Translations under genes and position numbers: made by a program
In this document: piece by piece, positions 34,955 through 42,932 of the stretch
How positions within the stretch are numbered: the stretch's first letter is position 1
How the letters are laid out: each line of letters starts with the position of its first letter
Source of the DNA: Hymenobacter montanus
Lineage (GTDB): Bacteria > Bacteroidota > Bacteroidia > Cytophagales > Hymenobacteraceae
Reading direction: 5' to 3'
Assembly (NCBI RefSeq): GCF_014699115.1
Contig: NZ_JACXAD010000004.1
Coordinates: 186,001 to 250,000, forward strand
Length of the DNA stretch: 64,000 nt
Notes under the pieces: generated by a model
What the model was told of the DNA's origin: nothing
Database searches by the model: none
The model's input: only the letters and a program-made list of their open reading frames with translations

Positions 34955-36277
34955 ATGAGTGCTCTGCAAAACTTTCCTTACTTCCCCATCGAGTTCACTA
35001 AAGAAGGTCAGGTGTTCAATCCCGCTCAGGTCGAGGCCCTCGTGACGGGTCTTAAACCGACGGCTGCGACGGACTTGCTCGTGCTTTCGCATGGGTGGAA
35101 CAACGACATGCAGGATGCCCAATCCTTGTACGAGGCCTTTCTCGGCGCCTTCCGGCAAGTCCTCGATGGCCCGGTCAGGCAGGCTTTTACCCAGCGCAAA
35201 TTCGCCGTGCTCGGGGTATTGTGGCCCTCCAAAAAGTTTGCGGATTCCCAACTCATTCCCAGCGGTGCGGCGTCGGCCAGCGCCCCCATTTCAAACGCCC
35301 TGCTCACTGCCGCCCTCGACCACCTGCGCGGCACCTTCGATGCTCCCGGCGCCGACCAGGCCCTGGAGCAGGCCCGGGCGCTAGTGCCCAGCCTGGAAGA
35401 TAGCCCCAAGGCTCAGGAGAAATTCGCGGAGCTGCTGCGGTCAGTCCTGCCGGCTACCGAAGCCTCGCCGGACGTGGACGCAAGCGCGGCCTTCCGCACG
35501 CTGCCGGGCCAGGAATTGATGACGCGGCTGGCCAAGCCTTTCCCCGCGACGCTGCTGCCCCAAGCCCAGACTCACGGCCCCGCGGCCGGACTGGGCCCCG
35601 GTTTCGTGGGGCAGGGGGCGGGGCTGGCGCAGTTTTTCGGCGGCATCAAGGCTGGGGCCCTGAATCTGTTGAACTACACTACCTATTACCAAATGAAAGA
35701 ACGGGCCGGCCGCGTGGGCCGCGACGGCCTGTACGCGGTGCTCCAGCGCGTACAACAGCAGTGCCCGCTGAAGCTGCACCTGGCCGGCCACAGCTTCGGC
35801 GCCCGCCTAGTGACGGCAGCGGCTGATAAGGAAGGGCAACCACCCCTAATCGTCCACACGCTGACGCTGCTGCAAGCGGCCTTTTCGCACTACGGCTTCT
35901 CCGATAATTACGACGGCACCCAAGCCGGCTTCTTTCGCCGGGTGCTGACCCGCCACGTGGTAAAGGGCCCCATCCTGGTTAGCCATTCCGTCCGGGATAC
36001 CGCCGTGGGCACCATGTACCCGCTCGCTTCCATGCTGGCCCGGCAAGTAGGCCAGAGCCTGGGCGACGCCCACAGTAAATATGGGGGGCTGGGCCGCAAC
36101 GGCGCCCAGAAAACGCCCGAAAGTATTAGTGGCGCCTTGTTGCCCGTCGGGGCCAGCTATGCCTTCCGGGGCGGCAGTATTTTCAATCTGAACGCCGACG
36201 CCATCATTCAAGGGCACTCCGACATCAGCCATCCTGAAGTAGCTTACGCCTTGCTGCAGGCCATTGCCACCACCTAG
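34955..36277 (+). CDS. Alpha/beta-hydrolase-fold protein, third gene of the cassette
   Basis: The start is set at MSALQNFPYFPIEF (base 34955). The 440-residue protein has a hydrolase oxyanion motif (LLVLSHGWNNDM, about residue 45), the nucleophile elbow GHSFGARL with Ser280, a likely acidic residue in SHSVRDTAVG and a candidate His in SDISHPEVA near the C terminus. Roughly 200 residues between the first strand and the elbow form an Ala/Pro-rich insertion that includes a glycine-rich segment (GLGPGFVGQGAGLAQFFGG). No export signal is seen. Esterase or lipase activity is likely; the substrate is unknown. A 228-bp gap precedes it and 62 bp follow before the muramidase gene. Confidence 0.8.
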   Translation: MSALQNFPYFPIEFTKEGQVFNPAQVEALVTGLKPTAATDLLVLSHGWNNDMQDAQSLYEAFLGAFRQVLDGPVRQAFTQRKFAVLGVLWPSKKFADSQLIPSGAASASAPISNALLTAALDHLRGTFDAPGADQALEQARALVPSLEDSPKAQEKFAELLRSVLPATEASPDVDASAAFRTLPGQELMTRLAKPFPATLLPQAQTHGPAAGLGPGFVGQGAGLAQFFGGIKAGALNLLNYTTYYQMKERAGRVGRDGLYAVLQRVQQQCPLKLHLAGHSFGARLVTAAADKEGQPPLIVHTLTLLQAAFSHYGFSDNYDGTQAGFFRRVLTRHVVKGPILVSHSVRDTAVGTMYPLASMLARQVGQSLGDAHSKYGGLGRNGAQKTPESISGALLPVGASYAFRGGSIFNLNADAIIQGHSDISHPEVAYALLQAIATT

Positions 36278-36339
36278 CTTTAGGGCGGTTTTCCGACCCG
36301 TTTTTTGAAAAGTGTCGCACCTGCTAAATCGTTGTTTAT

Positions 36340-36996
36340 ATGGCTGACTTCGCTGAGTACTTCCCCCACTTGCTGGCCAACGAAGGGGGCTACGTGTTCG
36401 ACCCCCACGACCCCGGCGGGGAAACCTGGCGCGGCATTGCTCGGGTTTTCAACCCCGATTGGGTCGGCTGGAAGCGAATAGATGCTTACAAGGCCAAGGC
36501 CAGCTGGCCGGCTAACTGCGGGGTGTATCCGCGGAACAAGCTCGCTACGGCAGTATTGCAAAAAGACAAGGCCCTGGCAGCCCTGGTGCAGTCTTTTTAC
36601 CAAACTCAGTACTGGGACTGCCTGCGGTTGGGGGAAATCGCTAATCAGAGCATCGCCAGCCAGCTCTGCGACATCGGGGTAAACAGCGGCACGGGGCGTG
36701 TGGGGCGCTTGGCGCAGTACGTATTGGCCTCCTCGTTTAAGTGGCCCGGAAAAATAGATGGGAAGCTGGGCCCTCTAACCCTGGCGGCCATCAATGCCGC
36801 TCCTCCCCAGGCGTACTACAATGCCTTGGTGGCGGTTCGTCGCTCGTTTTACCAGTACCGGGCCGGGCACACCGACGGGCTGACTTCCGAGTGCATCAGC
36901 TTCCTGAAAAGCGTGAATCTCAGGCCTGACGCGGCCATGCGGCGCTACCTGCCGGGGTGGCTGAACCGCATCACTGCCATCCCATTTACGGCGTAG
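36340..36996 (+). CDS. GH108-family N-acetylmuramidase (lysozyme-like)
   Basis: The 218-residue protein begins with the GH108 signature: the catalytic Glu15 in LLANEGGYVFDPHDPGGETWRGI-like sequence (ExGGY and DPGGxT motifs). The second half has the peptidoglycan-binding domain found with GH108 (DIGVNSGTGR, GKLGPLTLAAIN). Members cleave the glycan backbone of peptidoglycan and are often phage endolysins or toxins delivered to other cells. There is no signal peptide, so it needs a holin, lysis or a secretion route to reach its substrate. It ends the four-gene cassette; no phage structural genes are nearby. Confidence 0.88.
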   Translation: MADFAEYFPHLLANEGGYVFDPHDPGGETWRGIARVFNPDWVGWKRIDAYKAKASWPANCGVYPRNKLATAVLQKDKALAALVQSFYQTQYWDCLRLGEIANQSIASQLCDIGVNSGTGRVGRLAQYVLASSFKWPGKIDGKLGPLTLAAINAAPPQAYYNALVAVRRSFYQYRAGHTDGLTSECISFLKSVNLRPDAAMRRYLPGWLNRITAIPFTA

Positions 36997-37215
36997 AGCC
37001 GCCAACACTGCGCTGCCAAGGGCCGACGGAATAGCCGTGATAAGCCGTCTGAGCTAGATATGCCCCTACCCCCTAATCCGGTATTCATCTTCGGCAGCTA
37101 CAATTACCCTGCACACGAGCCGGTGGTTGCACTACTCCATAAGCTAACCCAAGTTGCGAACTAGCCTCATAGTGGCGGGAGGTTGGTAGTAAGTCAACGA
37201 GGCCATGTAGTTGAG
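36997..37215. other. Intergenic region before the nested palindrome
   Basis: No gene is visible between the muramidase stop and the palindromic element at 37216. Together with the element and its right flank, this stretch forms the junction of the inserted block with the second half of the ribosomal cluster. Confidence 0.5.
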
Positions 37216-37368
37216 AGCCGCGTAGCGGCGGCAGGTTGGTAGCCTAAAGTAAGGAGGAGGTGAGAGCCGCGTAGCGGTGACAGGCTCGTCTGGCCACCCT
37301 GTCACCGCTACGCGGCTTTATCCGGGCAGGTGTTCCATTTTCTACCAACCTACCGCCGCGACGCGGCT
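37216..37368. repeat. Nested palindromic element, copy 1 (153 bp)
   Basis: Outer arms of 27 bp (37216-37242 and 37342-37368) match at 25 positions and end in GGTTGGTAG/CTACCAACC. Inside is a perfect 20-bp stem (37265-37284 with 37298-37317, core GCCGCGTAGCGGTGACAGG). Inner and outer arms share the GCCGCGTAGCGG core. Related elements occur at 54244-54398 and 61988-62142, always between genes. It resembles a MITE or a REP-type element; no transposase is visible. Confidence 0.85.
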
Positions 37369-37497
37369 AGTCAGCAACTTGGATTAAGCTATGTGAATTT
37401 GCAGGGCCAACCTTCCGGCTCGCGTACCCATTGGCACAGCCGAGTACCGGGAGCCAATGAAATAGCTGCTGTTTTCGGGAGAATTTAAACTATACGC

Positions 37498-37528
37498 TTG
37501 CAAAAGCCTTGTGGGCCTGTTACCTTTG
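37498..37528 (+). promoter_or_regulatory. Distal promoter of the rpsH operon
   Basis: TTG at 37498-37500 and TACCTTTG at 37521-37528 are 20 bp apart, a full Bacteroidota promoter match. It would give a leader of about 175 nt before rpsH. That leader can fold: CCAAAT (37534-37539) pairs with ATTTGG (37561-37566) around GGGG/CCCC, and AAATTTCG/CGAAATTT lies further on. Confidence 0.7.
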
Positions 37529-37645
37529 CCCTCCCAAATCCGGGGGAAGGCCCCTAACTATATTTGGCAGGTTGCCAAGAGAAACCATTGGCTGCACCGT
37601 CGCCGGGCAAGCCAAGTAGTCTTAACCGAAATTTCGTTGGTCCCG

Positions 37646-37676
37646 TTGGGAGCCCGGCGAAATTTTCTTATCTTTG
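37646..37676 (+). promoter_or_regulatory. Proximal promoter of the rpsH operon
   Basis: TTG at 37646-37648 and TATCTTTG at 37669-37676 are 20 bp apart, with rpsH starting 33 bp later. It is an exact match and allows the second half of the ribosomal cluster to be expressed independently of the rplC promoter. Confidence 0.8.
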
Positions 37677-37709
37677 CGCTCCGAAAAAAGCGGACGCATT
37701 TAATAATCA

Positions 37710-38108
37710 ATGAATACTGACCCCATTGCCGACTACCTGACCCGGGTGCGCAACGCCATCAAGGCGAACCACCGGGTGGTAGAAATCCCGGCCAGCAACA
37801 TCAAAAAGGAAATCACGAAGGTGCTCTACCACAAGGGCTACATTCAATCGTACCGCTTTGATGATTCGTCGGTTCAGGGCACCATCAAAATTGCCCTGAA
37901 GTACAACCCGACCACCAAGGCACCCGCCATCACCAAGCTGCAGCGCGTTTCGACGCCCGGCTTGCGTCAGTACGTGGGGGCCGATAACCTGCCCCGGGTA
38001 CTCAGCGGTTTGGGGGTCGCCATCATCTCGACCTCGAAAGGCGTGATGACGGAGAAAGAGTGCAAAACCGAGAACGTAGGCGGCGAGGTGCTGTGCTACG
38101 TGTACTAA
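37710..38108 (+). CDS. rpsH: 30S ribosomal protein S8
   Basis: The 132-residue protein has the S8 signatures DPIADYLTRVRNAIKANHR and the C-terminal GLGVAIISTSKGVMTEKECKTENVGGEVLCYVY. S8 binds the central domain of 16S rRNA; in E. coli it also represses its own (spc) operon by binding the mRNA near rplE. Here rplE and rpsN lie 30 kb away in another transcription unit, so that feedback could not act on both halves in the usual manner. It is the first gene of the re-started cluster. Confidence 0.98.
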   Translation: MNTDPIADYLTRVRNAIKANHRVVEIPASNIKKEITKVLYHKGYIQSYRFDDSSVQGTIKIALKYNPTTKAPAITKLQRVSTPGLRQYVGADNLPRVLSGLGVAIISTSKGVMTEKECKTENVGGEVLCYVY

Positions 38109-38135
38109 TCCGGAACCGCTTTAGCTAACTCAATT

Positions 38136-38690
38136 ATGTCACGTATTGGTAAACTGCCGATTACCGTCCCCACCGGGGTTGCTATATCGGTCGACAACGA
38201 CAACGCGGTGACGGTGAAAGGCCCCAAGGGCTCGCTAACCACCAAGGTGGACCGCGACATCGCCGTTGCCATCGAGGACGGTACCCTCACCGTAACTCGC
38301 CCTACCGAGCAGAAGCGCCACAAGGCCATGCACGGCCTGTACCGCTCGCTCATCAACAACATGGTCGAAGGCGTGAGCAACGGTTTCACTAAGCAGCTCG
38401 AGCTGGTAGGGGTAGGCTACAAGGCCTCCTTGGCCGGCACCACGCTGGAGCTGGCGCTCGGCTACTCGCACAACATCTACATCGCCCTGCCGAAAGAAGT
38501 AACCGCTACGGCCGTTACCGAAAAAGGCAAGAACCCGATTGTTACGCTCAGCAGCATCGACAATCAGCTCCTGGGTCAGGTAGCCGCTAAAATTCGTTCC
38601 CTGCGTAAAGTCGAGCCCTACAAAGGCAAAGGTGTACGCTTCGTGGGCGAAATCATCCGTCGCAAAGCTGGTAAAACGGCCTCTAAATAA
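38136..38690 (+). CDS. rplF: 50S ribosomal protein L6
   Basis: This 184-residue protein begins MSRIGKLPITVPTGV and shows the duplicated L6 fold, with KQLELVGVGYKASL in the middle and the C-terminal RKVEPYKGKGVRF...RRKAGKT signature. L6 binds 23S rRNA near the sarcin-ricin loop and the factor-binding site. It is 27 bp after rpsH in canonical order. Confidence 0.98.
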   Translation: MSRIGKLPITVPTGVAISVDNDNAVTVKGPKGSLTTKVDRDIAVAIEDGTLTVTRPTEQKRHKAMHGLYRSLINNMVEGVSNGFTKQLELVGVGYKASLAGTTLELALGYSHNIYIALPKEVTATAVTEKGKNPIVTLSSIDNQLLGQVAAKIRSLRKVEPYKGKGVRFVGEIIRRKAGKTASK

Positions 38691-38699
38691 ATTCGCATC

Positions 38700-39050
38700 A
38701 TGGCTTTTGATAAAGCAACTCGCCGCAAGCGGATTCAGCGCATCATCCGTACCAAGGTAGCTGGCACCTCCGAGCGGCCCCGGCTGTCGGTGTTCCGTAG
38801 CAATACGGGCATCTACGCTCAGATTATCGACGACACCGCGGGCCGCACGCTGGCGGCCGCTTCCTCGAAGAAAGTAACGGCCGAAGGTGGCAACGGCGTG
38901 GCCCTGGCCGCGGCCGTCGGTCGGCAGATTGCCGCCGTCGCCCAGGAGAAAGGCATCACCAAAGTGGTGTTCGACCGCTCCGGCTATCTCTACCACGGTC
39001 GCGTAAAATCATTGGCTGAAGGAGCCCGCGAAGGCGGCCTCAATTTTTAA
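38700..39050 (+). CDS. rplR: 50S ribosomal protein L18
   Basis: At 116 residues this is standard L18, with [20 protein letters not shown], a Gly/Ala-rich centre and the C-terminal [29 protein letters not shown]18 carries 5S rRNA into the 50S subunit together with L5. It is 9 bp after rplF and 6 bp before rpsE. Confidence 0.98.
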   Translation: MAFDKATRRKRIQRIIRTKVAGTSERPRLSVFRSNTGIYAQIIDDTAGRTLAAASSKKVTAEGGNGVALAAAVGRQIAAVAQEKGITKVVFDRSGYLYHGRVKSLAEGAREGGLNF

Positions 39051-39056
39051 ACTATC

Positions 39057-39632
39057 ATGGCGCAAGAACGCGACAACAATCGGGCTGGCGGAGACCGTCA
39101 GCGCAGCAACGACCGCGACCGGAACAAGGACAACTCCCGCATGGGCGCTGACTCCGACTTCAAAGAAAAAGTAGTAGCCATCAACCGCGTAGCGAAGGTG
39201 GTGAAAGGTGGTCGCCGCTTCAGCTTCTCTGCCATCGTGGTAGTGGGCGACGGCAACGGCAACGTGGGCTACGGGCTCGGCAAAGCCAACGAAGTAACCG
39301 ATGCCATTGCCAAGGGCATTGACGACGCCAAGAAGAACATCGTGAAGGTACCCATGTACAAGCACACCGTTCCTCACCTCATGGAAGGCCGCTACGGCGG
39401 TGGTTTCGTGCTCATCCAGCCGGCCGCGGCCGGTACGGGGGTAATCGCCGGCGGTGCCATGCGCGCCGTGTTCGAGAGCGCCGGTATCAAGGATGTGCTG
39501 GCGAAGTCGAAAGGCTCGTCGAACCCTCACAACGTGGTAAAGGCTACGTTTGCGGCACTCGCTAAAATGCGCGACCCCTTGCAAATCGCCCAGGCCCGTG
39601 GTATTTCTCTTGCCCGCGTTTTTAACGGTTAA
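39057..39632 (+). CDS. rpsE: 30S ribosomal protein S5 with a charged N-terminal extension
   Basis: Residues from about 35 are standard S5: [44 protein letters not shown] and [22 protein letters not shown]5 acts in decoding fidelity and at the mRNA entry site with S3. The first 33 residues are a low-complexity extension rich in Arg, Asp and Asn ([14 protein letters not shown]), which is not in E. coli S5. The gene lies between rplR and rpmD. Confidence 0.97.
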   Translation: MAQERDNNRAGGDRQRSNDRDRNKDNSRMGADSDFKEKVVAINRVAKVVKGGRRFSFSAIVVVGDGNGNVGYGLGKANEVTDAIAKGIDDAKKNIVKVPMYKHTVPHLMEGRYGGGFVLIQPAAAGTGVIAGGAMRAVFESAGIKDVLAKSKGSSNPHNVVKATFAALAKMRDPLQIAQARGISLARVFNG

Positions 39633-39638
39633 CTGACC

Positions 39639-39818
39639 ATGGCACAAATTCAAGTAAAGCTCGTGCGTAGCGCCATCGACCGCCCCGAGCGTCAGAAGCG
39701 CACGGTTCAGTCCCTGGGCCTGAACAAACTCAATAGCACCGCGCAGCACGAAGTAAACCCGTCCATCATGGGCATGGTTAAAAGTGTGCAGCACCTGTTG
39801 CAAGTAACCGAACTGTAA
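39639..39818 (+). CDS. rpmD: 50S ribosomal protein L30
   Basis: A 59-residue frame begins MAQIQVKLVRSAIDRPERQK and continues with TVQSLGLNKLNSTAQHEVNP and ends MVKSVQHLLQVTEL. This is the typical short bacterial L30, which binds 23S rRNA near 5S rRNA. It is 6 bp after rpsE and 12 bp before rplO, its canonical place. L30 is absent from some bacteria but intact here. Confidence 0.96.
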   Translation: MAQIQVKLVRSAIDRPERQKRTVQSLGLNKLNSTAQHEVNPSIMGMVKSVQHLLQVTEL

Positions 39819-39830
39819 GACTCACTCGTC

Positions 39831-40280
39831 ATGCTCAATCTCAGCAATCTAAAGCCCGCCGTTGGCTCGACCAAGAACGAGAAGCGGATTGGTCGGGGCG
39901 AAGGCTCCACGCGCGGTGGCACGTCGACCCGTGGTCACAAAGGCGCCAAGTCGCGTTCCGGCTACAAGCGCAAGTCCGGTTTCGAAGGCGGCCAGATGCC
40001 TCTTCAGCGCCGGGTGCCCAAGTTCGGCTTCACGAACATCAACCGGGTAGAGTACAAGGCCATCAACCTCGATGTGCTGGCTGGCCTGCTCGAAAAGAAC
40101 AACGCTACCACCATGGATGCCGCCTATTTCGTGGCGAATGGCTTGGTTTCGAAAAACGCTAAAATCAAAATCCTCGGCCGGGGCGAAGTAACCACGGCGC
40201 TGGAAGTTCATGCTCACGCATTCTCGAAGTCGGCTGTTGAAGCCATCGAGAAGGCGGGCGGCAAAGCGGTAACGCTCTAA
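39831..40280 (+). CDS. rplO: 50S ribosomal protein L15
   Basis: The 149-residue protein has the basic glycine-rich N-terminal half of L15 (RIGRGEGSTRGGTSTRGHKGAKSRSG, GFEGGQMPLQRRVPKFGF) and the globular C-terminal part ending AFSKSAVEAIEKAGGKAVTL. L15 is a late 50S assembly protein. It precedes secY by 15 bp. Confidence 0.98.
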   Translation: MLNLSNLKPAVGSTKNEKRIGRGEGSTRGGTSTRGHKGAKSRSGYKRKSGFEGGQMPLQRRVPKFGFTNINRVEYKAINLDVLAGLLEKNNATTMDAAYFVANGLVSKNAKIKILGRGEVTTALEVHAHAFSKSAVEAIEKAGGKAVTL

Positions 40281-40295
40281 AAGCTACCTTCGGCA

Positions 40296-41615
40296 ATGAA
40301 TAAGTTTATCGAGTCGATAAAAAATATTTTTGCGATTGAGGATTTGCGAACGCGAATCCTCAATACGCTTTTCTTCATTGCCATCTACCGCCTTGGCGTT
40401 TACGTGGTGTTGCCGGGCGTTGACCCCACGCAGCTCAAGACCGGCGCCCAAGGCTTGTTTGGCATTCTGGACACCCTCCTCGGGGGCGCGTTCAGCCACG
40501 CGTCGATTTTCGCGCTGGGCATCATGCCGTACATCTCGGCCAGCATCGTGTTGCAGCTGCTCACGATTGCGGTTCCCTACTTCCAGAAGCTCCAGAAGGA
40601 GGGCGAGTCGGGCCGCAAGAAAATCAACCAGTACACGCGTATCCTCACTATCCCGATCGTGTTGGCGCAGTCAGTTGGCTTCATCGCCACGATCAACGCC
40701 GAAGCCATTATCAACCCGGGCACCTTCTTCACCGTTTCGACCATGATTATCATCACGGCCGGGACGTTGTTTTGTATGTGGCTGGGTGAGAAAATCACCG
40801 ATAAAGGTATTGGCAACGGCATCTCGATGATCATCATGATCGGCATCGTGTCGCGTCTGCCCGGTGCCATCATTGGGGAGGCCGCGGCCAAAGGCGTGAA
40901 CAAGTCCCTCATTTTCCTGCTGGAAATGGTGGTCCTGTTCCTGGTTGTCATGGCAGTTATCGTGCTCACGCAGGCCGTGCGCCGCATCGCGGTACAGTAC
41001 GCCAAGCAAGTAGGGGGTACCACACAGCTAGATGCGCAGCGCCAGTTCATTCCCCTCAAAGTGAATGCCGCCGGGGTAATGCCCATCATCTTCGCGCAGT
41101 CGTTGATGTTCGTGCCGGCCATCGTGGCTTCGGTGTGGCAGAACCAAAGCGAGCTGGCCAGCTACATCGGCGTGAAGTTCTCGGACTACACCTCCTGGCA
41201 GTATAACCTGACCTTTTGCTTATTGATCATCATCTTTACCTACTTCTACACGGCCATCAGCGTAAATCCTAATCAGATTGCGGACGACCTGAAGCGGAGC
41301 GGCGGCTTTGTGCCGGGCGTAAAGCCGGGCCGCGACACGTCGGAGTTCATTGATGAGATCCTGACGCGGATAACCCTACCCGGTGCCATTGCCCTTGCGC
41401 TGATTGCCATTTTTCCCGCTATTGCCTTGCTGCTCGGCGTAACTCGTCCGTTCTCCGCTTTCTATGGTGGTACGTCGCTTATCATCATGGTCGGGGTAGT
41501 TCTCGACACGGTGAACCAGGTGCAGAGCTACCTGCTGATGCAGCACTATGACGGCATGATGAAATCGGGTAAGCTGCGCGGTCGTACAGCCCAACCAATT
41601 TCGGTAGCTTCGTAA
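40296..41615 (+). CDS. secY: Protein translocase subunit SecY
   Basis: This 439-residue polytopic protein is the channel subunit of SecYEG. It shows the first-helix region FFIAIYRLGVYVVLPGVDP, the plug and helix 2 (GGAFSHASIFALGIMPYISASIVLQLL), the helix 5-6 region LGEKITDKGIGNGISMII and the cytoplasmic loop (NPNQIADDLKRSGGFVPGVKPGRDTSEFIDEIL) that contacts the ribosome and SecA. Ten membrane helices fit the length. Its place after rplO is conserved across bacteria. The map start codon follows its stop directly. Confidence 0.98.
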   Translation: MNKFIESIKNIFAIEDLRTRILNTLFFIAIYRLGVYVVLPGVDPTQLKTGAQGLFGILDTLLGGAFSHASIFALGIMPYISASIVLQLLTIAVPYFQKLQKEGESGRKKINQYTRILTIPIVLAQSVGFIATINAEAIINPGTFFTVSTMIIITAGTLFCMWLGEKITDKGIGNGISMIIMIGIVSRLPGAIIGEAAAKGVNKSLIFLLEMVVLFLVVMAVIVLTQAVRRIAVQYAKQVGGTTQLDAQRQFIPLKVNAAGVMPIIFAQSLMFVPAIVASVWQNQSELASYIGVKFSDYTSWQYNLTFCLLIIIFTYFYTAISVNPNQIADDLKRSGGFVPGVKPGRDTSEFIDEILTRITLPGAIALALIAIFPAIALLLGVTRPFSAFYGGTSLIIMVGVVLDTVNQVQSYLLMQHYDGMMKSGKLRGRTAQPISVAS

Positions 41616-42410
41616 ATGGTGATGGCCAGCGGCAGTATTCAATATAAAACCGAAGAAGAAATTGACCTCATCCGCGCCAGTGCGCTAGTACTGGCCAAGG
41701 CCCACGGCGAAATCGCGGGCATGATACAGGAAGGAGTTACGACGCGACAGCTCGATAAGCGCGCGGAAGAATTCATCCGGGATCATGGTGGAGTACCTTC
41801 CTTCAAAGGCTACAATAAGTTTCCCTACAGCCTGTGCCTCTCCCCGAATTCGGTGGTGGTGCACGGGTTCGCTACCGATGAGCCGCTGAAGAGTGGCGAT
41901 ATCTTATCGGTCGACTGTGGGGTCTTTCTGAATGGTTTTCATTCAGACAGTGCTTACACTTACCCAATCGGGGAGGTGGCGCCGGAAGTGCTGACACTGC
42001 TGCGGGAAACCAAAGCGGCGCTGTACAAAGGCATAGAGCAAGCCGTGAGCGGCAACCGCGTGGGCGACATCAGCTACGCCATCCAGAACCACGTGGCCCC
42101 GCTGGGCTACGGGGTGGTGCGCGAGCTGGTTGGGCACGGGGTTGGTGCGAAGCTGCACGAGAAGCCCGAGGTGCCGAATTACGGCAAGCGGGGTTCCGGG
42201 CCGCTCTTGCAAACGGGTTTGGTGTTGGCCATTGAGCCAATGGTAAACCTCGGCAAGAAGGACGTGGTGCAGGAAGCCGATGGCTGGACCATCCGCACCA
42301 AGGACCGCAAGCCCTCGGCGCACTTTGAGCATACCGTAGTTGTTAGAAAAGATAAGGCGGAGGTTCTCACCTCCTTTGAGTACATAGAAAAAGCATTCCA
42401 AGGGTCTTAG
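41616..42410 (+). CDS. map: Methionine aminopeptidase, type I
   Basis: This 264-residue enzyme removes the initiator methionine from nascent proteins. Its metal ligands are visible: Asp in LSVDCGVFLNGFHSDSAYTY (two Asp), His in LVGHGVGAKLHEKPEVPN, and Glu in AIEPMVNLG and FEHTVVV. There is no zinc-finger extension. The first ATG follows the secY stop with no gap; a second in-frame ATG lies two codons later. The adk gene that often sits between secY and map is absent, which is common in this phylum. Confidence 0.97.
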   Translation: MVMASGSIQYKTEEEIDLIRASALVLAKAHGEIAGMIQEGVTTRQLDKRAEEFIRDHGGVPSFKGYNKFPYSLCLSPNSVVVHGFATDEPLKSGDILSVDCGVFLNGFHSDSAYTYPIGEVAPEVLTLLRETKAALYKGIEQAVSGNRVGDISYAIQNHVAPLGYGVVRELVGHGVGAKLHEKPEVPNYGKRGSGPLLQTGLVLAIEPMVNLGKKDVVQEADGWTIRTKDRKPSAHFEHTVVVRKDKAEVLTSFEYIEKAFQGS

Positions 42411-42461
42411 GGACTTGGTTTTTGGCCAATCCCGAGCATTCCAAGTCCCCAAGTCCCTAAG
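42406..42461. repeat. Hairpin of AAGTCCC repeats after map
   Basis: CTTAGGGACTTGG (42406-42418), overlapping the map stop codon, pairs perfectly with CCAAGTCCCTAAG (42449-42461). The right side continues as degenerate tandem repeats of CCCAAGTCCC up to 42474, three bases before infA. It may act as an RNA processing or attenuation structure, or be a small selfish repeat. Confidence 0.65.
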
Positions 42462-42476
42462 TTCCCAAGTCCCTTT

Positions 42477-42695
42477 ATGGCAAAACAAGCCTCGATTGAG
42501 CAGGACGGTACCATCCTCGAAGCCCTCTCCAACGCCATGTTCCGCGTGGAGCTGGAGAACGGCCACCAGCTGATTGCCCACATCTCGGGCAAGATGCGGA
42601 TGCACTACATCAAAATCCTGCCTGGCGACAAGGTTAAGCTGGAAATGTCACCCTACGACTTGTCGAAGGGGCGCATCAAGTATCGTTATAAGTAA
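42477..42695 (+). CDS. infA: Translation initiation factor IF-1
   Basis: The 72-residue protein has the IF-1 OB fold: [47 protein letters not shown] and [22 protein letters not shown]-1 binds the A site of the 30S subunit during initiation. Length and sequence are standard. It lies between map and rpmJ, the usual order. Confidence 0.98.
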   Translation: MAKQASIEQDGTILEALSNAMFRVELENGHQLIAHISGKMRMHYIKILPGDKVKLEMSPYDLSKGRIKYRYK

Positions 42696-42716
42696 ACCCG
42701 TTTCCCTTCACAGGTC

Positions 42717-42833
42717 ATGAAAGTAAAAACCTCGGTGAAAAAGCGTAGCGTGGACTGCAAGCTGGTCCGCCGTAATGGCAAGCTCTACGTCATCAACAAG
42801 AAAAACCCCCGCTTCAAGCAGCGTCAGGGCTAA
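42717..42833 (+). CDS. rpmJ: 50S ribosomal protein L36 (zinc-free type)
   Basis: A 38-residue frame encodes [20 protein letters not shown] and ends NPRFKQRQG, the L36 pattern. Canonical zinc-binding L36 has three Cys and one His; here only Cys14 remains, with Ser at 11 and Asn/Phe at the other positions, so this is the C-minus form that does not bind zinc. It lies 21 bp after infA. Confidence 0.96.
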   Translation: MKVKTSVKKRSVDCKLVRRNGKLYVINKKNPRFKQRQG

Positions 42834-42932
42834 TCCAATTTTAGAATCCCGGAGCCTTGGGTACTGGTAAGGTCACTTACCGCCTTCCAAGCAGCTGCCG
42901 GGCTTCTGTCCGCAAACACATAACCACACACA

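Noticed and set aside
36340-36996. Prophage endolysin as sign of a prophage
   Set aside because: GH108 enzymes are common in phages, but no integrase, capsid, portal, tail or holin genes occur nearby.
37216-37368. CRISPR array
   Set aside because: The repeats are nested and inverted rather than direct, there are no regular spacers, and no cas genes are present.
37511-37720. 69-codon frame in the rpsH leader
   Set aside because: It overlaps the rpsH start in another frame, starts upstream of the expected transcription start of the distal promoter and has no recognisable protein features.
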